Shown here: positions 20,828 to 32,800 of the stretch, one piece after another
Layout: each line of letters begins with the position of its first letter
Numbering within the stretch: the first letter of the stretch is position 1
From: Siphonodentalium dalli
Taxonomy: Eukaryota; Mollusca; Scaphopoda; Gadilida; Siphonodentaliidae
DNA length: 64,000 bases
Reading direction: 5' to 3'
NCBI GenBank assembly: GCA_032622095.1
Contig: CP136066.1
Span: 113,731,319 to 113,795,318, forward strand
Notes under the pieces: model-generated
Told to the model about the DNA's origin: nothing
Databases searched by the model: none
What the model saw: the letters and a program-made list of their open reading frames with translations, nothing else
Position numbers and translations under genes: made by a program

Positions 20828-23800
20828 GTATGTCTTAATTGTTGCATATGTAATATTTATGTGGGAGCAGTGTAGTTTCCAGTAATTATTTGGGGACACC
20901 TGTAGTTTCCAGTAATTATTTGGGGACACCTGTTTATATGCCAAAGTCATATCCGAAGACTGCAGCCCTAAGTTGGGGAGGGGCTTATACAGTCAAGTGA
21001 TACCCGAGTCAAGTGATACCATACAAGATTGTCAGACGATTGGGACCTTGGACGATTGGGACCTCGGACGATTGGGACCTTGGACGATTGGGACACTTCG
21101 ACACCACAGAATAAGCACTCAACGTTTTCGGAAGACATGTTTGATATGCCATCTTTTCAGATCTGGAAATCTTATATAGCTGTTCTTGTTTTACAGAGCT
21201 TCGGTAACACAAACGCATACTTGATACCTACTCATTCCAACTCATTGATCACTGTTAAGAAGGTGACGATTAATCAGCGGTGATCCCTTTTAGCAATAAC
21301 AACACGACCGGCACCTACTTTTAAGTAGGCTGCCGTTAAGTAAACATTGATAAACTGTACTCACTGTGAGTATACCTACGGGAACGGGTCGTTTCGGTCC
21401 GGAGACGTTTCGGCTCAGACCTTTTCGGTCCAGGGACGTTTCGGCTGGGACGTTTCGACGTGTCAGTTCTCATCACTAGTTCTTCTTCTTTCCCATCTTG
21501 TAAATTTCGTTGCACTTTCGCAGAAAATCTGTCGTCGTTACGTTCTTCTCTCTATATTGCTGCCACAACTCTTCAAGCGCCAAGTCGATCTTGGTGTATT
21601 TGGTTCTGTGGTCTGTCTCAAGGTCACGAGCTGCCACGGAGATCACGACGTGGTCTGCCTCGACATGCAGAATTGGTGCTAGTTTGTAAAAACTTAGCCG
21701 CTGACCCGCCTTGCTGTTCATTCGCCTGTGCCAAGCTACAAGTATAAAACAGAGGTTATGAAAATGGCAAAGAATAATATGAAAAAGAGGTTATGAAAAT
21801 GGCAAAGTATAATAGAACACATTGTAATATTTTTTAATATATTTTATTATAAATATATATTTTTGTAATTTAAAAAAACAACTGTGAGGTACAAAAGTAG
21901 ATATTTACCTTCAATGTGATTGTTCGTGCGAACAGAATCGGAAAGTTGTCGGTATCGCATTTTCGGTGCTGCCAATGACCACACGAGTCGCAGTCTATTC
22001 GGCTCAATAAGTGAGACGTTTCGGCCTAAAACTGAGCCGAAACGTCCCGGCCGAAACGTCCCAGCCGAAACGACTCTGGACCGAAACGACACGGACCCTA
22101 CTTACTAACACTAACCCAATGTAATAATTATTTAATAGGAACATATAAATGAAATATAAACGTATATTACGGTATAGACATATATTAACTTGAATAAGGT
22201 CCCAATCGTCTTGACTCAAGGTCCCAATCGTCCGAGGTCCCAATCGTCCAAGGTCCCAATCGTCCCGAGGTCCCAATCGTCCAAGGTCCCAATCGTCCAA
22301 CTTAAGGTCCCAATCGTCCAAGGTCTCAATCGTCTGGATACCCCATACAAAGTGATACCCAAATCGGTCAACTGATACCCAAGATGGCCGAGTCATCTGA
22401 TACCTTTTTGAGTCAAATGGTACCTTTTATCAAAAACTTTGATTTAGATACATTTAACGCAAAAAAGACCTGAACCAATGACACAGCCATTTTGGGTATC
22501 ACTTGAGGGTGATTCTCAGCGTCACGTATGTTACACTGAACCCATTTTGAAGAATAAAAGAAGTTACTGTTTGAAAACTGAACACTGATATCAACAAATG
22601 TCTAAGTGTCCAGATAGTCAACAGTATATATAATCATAACAAAATAGCAGATCGGTGGATTGGTGGTGTTTTAAAATTTTATGCCAAAACTGAAGTCTGT
22701 CACGTACGTTACATGCAAAAACACACTTTTTCGCAAACTATTGGTGTCATTCATTGTTTCTGTGATTTCTGACAACTATATGTCATTTCCAATCAACTAC
22801 TAGTCACTCAGGCTCACTTTCTTTTGTTTTCAAGAATTAATTTATCTGCAGAGCCTCAAATTGTTTTGCAGTAACTCTCAATCTGTTGTCACGTACGTTA
22901 CATTGAATTGTCACGTACGTTACATCTTCAAATCATGGACAATGTTTTCATGAAAATAGCTTTATAATGCAGACATTTATTTGTAAAATTATTTTATTAC
23001 CACATTTACGTTAAATTGTAACACACAAAATGATTATCCAGAGAATAACAAATCCAAATTCTTTCAAATGGTATAAAAGTAAATAGACACTCTTTTTAAT
23101 TTAAGAGTGTCTATTTTCCTTTATACAATATGTAAAATAATGTAAGTATAATAAAATGAATCATATCTGGGGTAAGGGAAGTTGTGTGGATAGAAACACA
23201 CTCCTTCGGCCCCACTGCCTTATGGCAATATAGCTATATATGTACATATTAAGTGTTTCTTTGCATTGCATGTAAGTATAGTTTGGATATCATAAGAAAT
23301 CTTAAGATGGAAATTTTCAACCGATTTTTGTGAATATCTTGCTGAAAACATAAATTTTCTAAATCCTAAGCCAATGGTATTGCATATTTTGGTGAAGTAT
23401 ATATTTCTTTTCCTATGTTCATCTGAAAATAATATCAGTAATAAATCTACCACAGGCCGCTTTACAGATAATATGCTAAGTTATAACAGTATGTAATCTT
23501 AGAGATTACACTAATAAAATAATTCCCATATTCACTAAAATTGTGCATATATCCTATATTTATTCATTCCTTAACCCTTCCACGACATGAGCTGCGCTGG
23601 TGAAAAAATTCAACCACATACAACAATGTTATTGATTCCACCACAATGTGAGCCTTTAAACGTATAAATAATGGACAACTAATGTCAGAATAGCGCTCTT
23701 TTTGGTTTTCACTGCCTATTATTTAGGCCACTGTTCTAATAAATAGCACTGGAAATAACAAAGTAATAGAATTGAAGGGTTAATTAGACATGCATGATCT

Positions 23801-26800
23801 ATATGAAATTGCTACACTTTCTGCTGAAATATTGCTACATTGTGTATGTGTTATGCTGTAGTACAGTTGTACTGTATGAAATGTAAATTGGGAGAAATGC
23901 TAACCATCTATTAGGCAGTTTCTCGAACTCTGGGTAACTGAACAGTAAGAAGTAACTGGCCTCTGCATTTCAATAAATGATAAAACATGTTTGTTTCACC
24001 ATGGCTGGAACAATTGATTTCAAGAGATTGCACAAATCACCTATAACCACTAGAACTAATGTATATTAGCCAATCTGCTGGTAAACAATGGAGATGTAGA
24101 TGTCAAATCATGTAGATTAAGTGCTTCTGTTAGTAGAAGCATCATAGTATAAAACAGAATGGGCAATTGATGTTTAGTTGCAATAAATTAAAATGTAACG
24201 TACGTGACGTCACGTGCGTTACATAACTTATAGAGTATTTAAGTGTGTTTACCTACCACAAGCACACTTCTGATTAACCGTCATCATTTTCCAATCCATT
24301 TACTTCATACAATAATGCAACTGTTATATTCCTTTACATAGTTTTCGTGTAATAAGAATACTAAACAGTTCATTTTTGTCACGTACGTTTACAGTTAAAC
24401 TCATAAGGTGTATTGTGTCATATCAAGAAATTGATGCACTGTTCTTTGAAGTAGTATGTTTGATTATAGTTTTGACTACTCAAACAATATAAAATGAGAC
24501 AAAACTATGGCCTGGTGTATATTAGCAACTATTTTTTCATAATACTAATTTATAATTAGATTATCACAAGTATTTGAGACTTTTTGTCCCCTGTGTCCCA
24601 CATGCATAACAAGAAATATTCTGGCAATCTGGAGTCTTCACAAACAAATTAAAAAAAAATCACAATCTTAGGACAAATTCAAATTTTTACCCTTCTGGTT
24701 GACATTTTTAGCTCAACTTTACTTTGTAAAGTTTGACCTATTGCCATGGCTTTGTCGTCCGTGTGTACGTGTGTACGTAAGGCGTCAACAATGCAGTCTA
24801 CAGGTCGTACCTTTGGTCGGATCATTATGAAATTTGTCATAGCTGTTGACATCAACATTTAGACCAGAATGATAAATTTTGGGGTCATTCGGTAAAAAAA
24901 CATGGCCGCCAGTGGCCATCTTGCATTTCAAAATTCAATCCATTAGCACGGGCTACAGGGCGTACTGTTTGTCTGATCGTCATGAAATTTGTCATGGATG
25001 TTAATATTGACATGTAGATGGGAACGAGTAATTTTGGGGTCATTCGGCCCAAAAACATGGCCGCCAGCAGCCATCTTGGATTTTACTCTTTGTATGACTA
25101 AATTCTTTAGCACGGGCTACAGGTCGTACTTTTAGTCTGATCATCATAAAATTTGTCATGGATGTTAATATTGACATGTAGATGGGAACGAGTAATTTTG
25201 GGGTCATTCGGCCAAAAAACATGGCCGCCAGCAGGCATCTTTGATTTCACTCTTTGTATGACTAAATCCTTTAGCACGGGCTACAGGTCGTACCTTTAGT
25301 CCGATCATCATAAAATTTGTCATGGCTGTTGAAATTGGAATGTAGATGGGAACGAGTCATTTTGGGGTCATTCGGACAAAAAACATGGCCGCCAGCGGCC
25401 ATCTTGGATTTCAAAATTCAATCCATTAGCACGGGCCACAGGTCGTACTGTTCGTCTGATCATCATGAAATTTGTCATGGATGTTAATATTGACATGTAG
25501 ATGGGAACGAGTAATTTTGGGGTCATTCGGCCAAAAAACATGGCGGCCAGCAGCCTTCTTGGATTTTACTCTTTGTATGACTAAATTATTTAGCACGGGC
25601 TACAGGTCGTACCTTTAGTCTGATCATCATCAAATTTGTCATGGATGTTAATATTGACATGTAGATGGGAACGAGTAATTTTGGGGTCATTCGGCCAAAA
25701 AACATGGCCGCCAGCAGCCATCTTGGATTTTACTCTTTGTATGACTAAATCCTTTAGCACGGGCTACAGGTCCTAGCTACTTTTAGTCTGATCATCATAA
25801 AATTTGTCAAGATTGTTAATAATGACATGTAGATGGGAACGAGTCATTTTGGGGTCAATCGGCCAAAAAACATGGCCGCCAGCAGCCATCTTGGATTTTT
25901 CTCTTTGTATGACTAAATCCTTTAGCACGGGCTACAGGCCGTACCTTTAGTCTGATCATCATAAAATTTGTCATGGCTGTTGAAATTGGAATGTAGATGG
26001 GAACGAGTAATTTTGGGGTCATTCGGCCAATAAACATGGCCGCCAGTGGCCATCTTGGATTTCAAAATTTAATCCATTAGCACGGGCCACAGGTCGTACT
26101 GTTCGTCTGATCATCATAAAATTTGTCATGGATGTTAACAATGACATGTAGATGGGAACGAGTAATTTTGGGGTCATTCGGCCAAAAAACATGGTCGCCA
26201 GCAGCCATCTTGGATTTTACTCTTTGTATGACTAAATCCTTTAGCACGGGCTACAGGTTGTACCTTTAGTCTGATCATCATAAAATTTGTCGTGAATGTT
26301 AATAATGACATGTAGATGGGAACGAGTCATTTTGGGGTCATTCGGCAGAAAAACATGGCCGCCAGCAGCCATCTTTGATTTTACTCTTTGTATGACTAAA
26401 TCCTTTAGCACGGGCTACAGGTCGTACCTTTAGTCTGATCATCATAAAATTTGTCATGGCTGTTGAAATTGGAATGTAAATGGGAACGAGTAATTTTGGG
26501 GTCATTCGGCAGAAAAACATGGCCGCCAGCAGCCATCTTTGATTTTAATCTTTGTATGACTAAATCCTTTAGCACGGGCTACAGGTCGTACATTTAGTCT
26601 GATCATCATAAAATTTGTCATGGCTGTTGAAATTGGAATGTAAATGGGAACGAGTCATTTTGGGGTCATTCGGACAAAAAACATGGCCGCCAGTGGCCAT
26701 CTTGGATTTCAAAATTTAATCAATTAGCATGGGCCACAGGTCGTACTGTTCGTCTGATCATCATGAAATTTGTCATGGTTGTTAATATTGGATTTTACTC

Positions 26801-29800
26801 TTTGTATGACTAAATTATTTAGCATGGGCTACAGGTCGTACCTTTAGTCTGATCGTCATAAAATTTGTCATGGATGTTAACGATGACATTTAGATGGGAT
26901 ACAATCATTTTGGTGTCATTCGGCCAAAAAACATGGCCGCCAGCAGCCATCTTGGATTTTACTCTTTGTATGACTAAATTCTTTAGCATAGGCTACAGGT
27001 CGTACCTTTAGTCTGAACGTCATAAAATTTGTCATGGATGTTAACGATGACATGTAGATGGGATACAATCATTTTGGGGTCATTCGGCCGAAAACATGGC
27101 CGCCAGCAGCCATCTTGGATTTTACTTTTCTCTTCATGTCTATAAACTAGTATTAGACATTCAACTTTCCACATTCCTAATCGCTCCATTGACTGTAATA
27201 CATTAAATTATTCCCTTTCCAAGTTGAGCTACAGTGTCATTGACACTTTCATTTGAGAATCACCCTTGACCAATTAGAGTATCACTTTGCAAACAAAAAC
27301 ATGTTACTCACAGTTTTCCCGGCTGTCGCAGAACACGCGATCTGCAGTCCAGGTGAAAAGAAGGTATCAGTTGACTCGAGATTAGGTATCACTTGACTTT
27401 TTTTCCGAGAGTATCAGTTGGTTTGGATATCACTTGTCCTGCACCCAATATTGTGAACGAAATAACACTGACAATTCGTTAATTAGTTCAGTTGGTAGTT
27501 TACCAGTTTTTCGAAACGTCGACCAAATTACCAAAACTATTTATTAATCAAAAAGCAGCAAACGTTTTTACGCTTTGTTTTATTATACAACTTTGATGCC
27601 CGTCATCAATTACTAACGATAAAGTATCACCGATTAGAATCCCGAACGCTGCTTTCTTATAGTTATATTTAGTTATAAATAGTTCAAGTGGCTTTTAGAA
27701 TTCTAACTTTTATTATACAACTTTTTATGCCAGGCATCAATTATTAAATTAGAGTATCACTTCGTATAGTGTCAAAGACTCGTGTGTTTGCTTCAACATC
27801 TAATTGTCATATTTACCAGTATTTACAGGAATTTTGAAGTAATGCGTTAATTTTTATAATTAAATTATAATATATTTTTTACGATATGTATGCTATGAAA
27901 GTCGAACAAGAACTAAACGCTTGTTATCAGTTAATATTTCCAGCGCGAAAAATCTATGCGACTCCGCGTCAGCGATTGGATGCTTTTGGACATGCGCAGA
28001 ATGTGACAGCTACAAACCACGCCCAAATGTGTTAACACCGCCCACCATGAAAACGTCCGGGAATGATCTATACTTGCGTCAGTTAATTTTTTGAATGATT
28101 GTTACATGCATATAACGTCGATTAATTTTAAAATTATTCTTATAGTTTGAGGACAATTTCAAATCGAAATCCATCGATCTATTTTTTTAAATTTTTTTAT
28201 TGGGAACTTAAATTATTGGAATCCTCTATATAACTTTTTGAAGAAACACCCTCTATCGATCATGCACACAAAAATTATCAAGATCCTTCATATGTAATTT
28301 TAATGCGTACAAATATTCATGGTTATCACTTTGTACCGTTATATATTTATTCATTTAGAGAATTGTCCAAATGTGTTTTGGTATATGCTCAGATGATTAT
28401 AGAAGGAAATATTATAGTTCAAATTTAACTGTAGTCAACGATTTTTAGAATTATGCGGCGGAAAATAAAACGCATATGCCGGCTTTTTATACATCTATAT
28501 ACACACTAAGAAATTTAATTTTTTTTAAAGTGTATTTTGGCGCGCAAACCGCCACGTGGCCCTATTAAAAATTGTTATTTTGTCATCTGATGTTCCGTTT
28601 TTATTTTTGTCCTCTCGCGTATACTCTATCTTGACTTCCATTTCTCGATCTCGATCACCCATTATGTATATGTACACTAATCTAAGGATATATCTATTAT
28701 ATATTTTGGAATATCTGTCTGTCTGTCTGTGTGTGTGTGTGTTCGCGACGAACTCGAAAACGGCCGACCCGATTTCGATGAAACTTGGTATGTGTGGGTA
28801 TTTTCGGCCGGGGGGTGGCATGGGCATATTAATTTGTCCGTGCGGCACCCGCTTCGCGCATGCGCAGACGAGATCTCGGAAACGGGTGGAGCTATCGACT
28901 TGAAATTTGGTATGTATCTTGCCCCGGATACAAATTTTATCGGGTCGCCGAGCCCATGCGAAGCCAGCTTCGCGCATGCCCAGACCCGATCTCGGAAGAT
29001 TCTCGACCGATCGGGACGAAACTTGGTACGTGTGTGTAGTTTGACCAGGCGGTCAATTTCAGATCCGAGATCAACTTTTCACGTGCCGAGGTCAAATCTG
29101 TTTTTACGCCGTTTTGCGCTAATATATTTAAGTTCGGTGCTCACAAATCGATTCGATATAGCGCGAATAATAAATTGCCAGTCATATAATGTGCACGGTT
29201 AGAATCTGTGGCGCTTCCTCTTTCCAACGATGTATCACACGCCTGTGTCCGTTTAAAGTTTCTACCTTAATTATCGGGAAGAATGCAGGACCATGCTTCG
29301 GTCATCGAAAAACATTCGGTAAATATATTACGCCGTCAAGAGATCGTGACGTGATCGCGTTTAACTCTTAACCGGCCGATGTCGCGTTAACTCATCACCG
29401 GCCGAGGTATTCGCAAATGACATTGGGCCATATATATATCTCGGAAACGGGTGGAGCTATCGACTTAAAATTTGGTATGTGAATGTATCTTGCCCCGGAT
29501 ACGAATTTTATCGGGTTGCCGAACCCGTGCAACGCCAGCTTCGCGCATGCGCAGACCAGATCTCGGAAACGGGTGGAGCTATCGACTTGAAATTTTGTTT
29601 TTGAATAGCCCGGACGAAGTCGGGTCACCTTCTAGTCTATTATATATTTTGGAAGATCTGTCTGTGTGTGTGTCTGTCTGTGTGTTCGCGATGAACTCGA
29701 AAACGGCCGAGACGATTTCGATGAAACTTGGTATGTGGGGGTATTTTCAGCCGGGGGGGTGGCATGGGCCTATTAATTTGTCCGTGCGACGTGACCTTGA

Positions 29801-32800
29801 CCTTGAAATCGGGTCATTTCAAGGTCAAACGCCCGAATATCACGGGATTTCAATGAAACTTGGTATGTGAGGGTACCTTCAGCCGAGGAGTGACATATGC
29901 CTATTAATTTGCCCGTGCGACGTGACCTTGACCTTGAAATCGTGTCATTTCAAGGTCAAACGCCCGAATATCACGGGATTTCAATGAAACTTGGTATGTG
30001 GTGGTACTTTCGTATGGGGAGTCTCATACGCCTATTCATTTGCCCGTGCGACGTGACCTTGACCTTGAAATTGGGTCAATTCAAGGTCAAATCGCGAATT
30101 TTGATGGGATTTTGACGAAATTTGATACGTGGGGTTGCTTTTGTCCACTGAGTGTTTTGGGCGGGTCGAGTCGTGACCCCGACCTGACCTTGACCTTCAA
30201 AATGATCAATTCGAGGTCAAATCGGGTAAAACCTGGATGGATTTCGACGGGTACTTTTGTCGGGTACTTTTGTCCGGGCAGTGTTTTGGACGGGTCAAAT
30301 CGTGACCCCACCTGACCTTGGCCTTCAAAATGGACAATTCAAGGTCAAAGCCCGGACGAAGTCGGGTCACCTTCTAGTATATATATATATATATTTTGGA
30401 AGAAATGAAGCATTGTGTAAACCAATCTTGTAGCCTCAAAATAAACCCAATACCAACCAGCTGGTATCGGTCATAATAGTCAGCACAGATGTCATACAAA
30501 ATGGTTACCAAAATATTACGGCTAACGAGAAACACTCTTTATGTGTAAGTGTTCTACTCGATCCGTGTTTTCCACATCTCTTGGCTTATATAGAATCGGG
30601 ATGCATACTACATGCATGCAGTCTAGTTCATATATCTGTCGACATTCTGTCATCGATCATCCCCGGAACTAAATTTAAGCCATGCACTTGGCGGTTTGCG
30701 CTCCAAAATACACTTGTAATAATATTCGCTTTTCAAGTTTTCCCGGCATCGAAATATAGGTTGATAAATACTTACACGATACTTTCTACGAGCATAATAT
30801 GTTCCAGAAAGACGTGTTGGCGTCATAAAATACAACTTTGAACACGATGTTGGTCCACAAACAAAAAACCAGCCTTGTGCACGGAATGGAACAGAAAAGA
30901 GTGTTCCTTTTTAGTCATCTTCTGATATATATGGTAAAATAAAGATCGTTTGTTTCATATGAGCGAACAATTGAAAACAGCTTGAAAAGGGATGGGCAGT
31001 ATTGTTCAGAGCATGGACAGGGATGGGCAGTATTGTTCAGAGCATTATTAATGGGTTTAGTAAATATAAAAAGTTTGCGATATTTGTATTCTCGCTTAAC
31101 CACGTATATATACCGACTATATATAAGAGATTTGACTTTGACAAGGAAATAAAGGCAGATAACGCGATGAGGATGTCAAGATTCTTTGAAGTTGCGGCTC
31201 TTTAGAAGGCGGCGTACTATACACAGATGTGACGAAGATGAAGCCGAAACAGTGTTGTTTTACTGTTACCCCTATGACGAGTTCAGTGATACCCGAGACA
31301 AGTGATACCTAATTCCGAGTTCTGTGATACCCGAGACAAGTGATACCCAATTCTGAATCAATTCTGAGTCAGGTTCTATAAACATATGACAAGAGAAATT
31401 ATAATTGCACTTAAAAAATAAAAGGTATCATTTGTCTTAGGAAGGTATCAGTTGACTCGAAAAGAAGGTATCAGTTGACTCGAGATTAGGTATCACTTGA
31501 CTTTTTTCCGAGAGTATCAGTTGGTTTGGGTATCACTTGTCCTGCACCCTTGGGGGCTTGGGGAGGGTATGGGGGTGGCCTCCCCCTTGAACTACATGTA
31601 CATACTGCCATAAAATGACAATTTATTGCTTTATTTGATGATTTAGTGTTGTGTTTGTTTTCTAGTAATAATGGTAAAAAAACAAATTATCTGAGGAATT
31701 TTTCTTCTTTCTAACTGTTTTTTGGGCGCCTGGAGTTTGGGTGCCCATACCTGTTACAGGTACCAAAACTGGCCTGGAAATTACCCTGCTGTGTGTAAGG
31801 GAATTTTTTTCAACAACCAGTGCAATTGACAACACTGCAAACTCATTATTTGCTTCAGTTGTGTTTTGAAGCAAATCAAACCACGAACAGTTTGCAGGGC
31901 CTCAGTCAACATGTGTTTTGTATATACTAAATATGGTACTATAGTCATTATAAAGATATAGAGACATTACCTCCTTCGAGATGTCGCTCGTAAGCTGATT
32001 TCCGGTATTATAAAAAAGGCAATCCGACCATGGACCTGGAGCGGTGTGTTGCATTCTATTGAATCACTTGACAATCGATCTTTCCAGATGTTTTTGGATG
32101 TCGCGCTAAAACGAAAGCCGAATAAATAAGCTGTTGTTTAGTGTTCAAATAAATTACCGCGATCAATTAGAACCTGATTAAAGAATTTTTCGAAAATTAG
32201 TCCGACACAGTAATTCAACTAATTGGTTCAATAACGAGAAACGCTGGATAAAAACTTATGTTTTTGACAGAAAAAAAATAATTTACCTGCCGCGCTGTAA
32301 CAGGCTCTCCGGATTAACGTGGAATTAGAGTAATGGCTTAACAAAAATTATAGCGGCTATAAATAGACAAATTAGTATGACAAGGGGGATAATTCACTGA
32401 ATAGTTTTCACTTCCGATTTTGAAATCCTGAAGCTAACCAGGTTCACGACCGGGACAATTTTTACGAAGCAATAGCTATATTTATAATTGAATATTAACA
32501 ATATATTTCACTTGTTTATTTTGTGGTAGATGAAGCTAAACATTGAATACGTATATTCTGAGTGCCATGACCTTGTTCCCATTATCTCCGACACAACTTA
32601 TCAATTGTTGTCATTACCGTTATCAGTTTCACACCTGAGTACAGGTCTGGTCAAAACAGCTGATCGCTACAGCTGTTAGATTAGATTTAATTTTGATAGC
32701 ATTCATATACATGTTGAAAGTGTAATGTTACACAAAATAGTATAACATTATGTGTATATAAACTGTATGTATAACATATAAGTAAAATTGGTTTCTATAT

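Larger units (their letters stand above)
20990..22420. mobile_element. Palindromic element with GACGATTGGGACC tandem ends
   Basis: TCAAGTGATACC and four GACGATTGGGACC(T) units (20990-21095) face the inverted set at 22195-22420 (about seven GGTCCCAATCGTC units, then GTGATACCC units). Nested inside is a second palindrome (21380-22098) with CGTTTCGG motifs. It resembles MULE-type elements whose ends are tandem short motifs. Outer borders are uncertain because the GATACC motif family recurs at 27370-27452 and 31275-31550. Confidence 0.6.
22521..24393. other. Cluster of GTCACGTACGTTACA motifs
   Basis: Exact or one-mismatch copies lie at 22521-22535, 22699-22713, 22888-22902, 22910-22924, 24194-24208 (minus), 24209-24223 and 24378-24393. 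The core ACGTACGT is palindromic. The back-to-back pair at 24194-24223 also creates a TGACGTCA (CRE) and a CACGTG. This may be an old element with motif-rich ends, or a bZIP-binding cluster. Confidence 0.55.

Noticed and set aside
25040-27189. Repeated 60-68 residue minus-strand frames (MTPKLLVPIY type) in P1, and similar ones near 42000
   Set aside because: Periodic by-products of the 160-bp satellite monomers, each ending at the same place in the unit.
28525-30315. Overlapping frames of 100-157 residues on both strands
   Set aside because: They lie across Helitron ends, microsatellites and CGCATGCGC-rich repeats; no Rep, helicase or other domain is visible.
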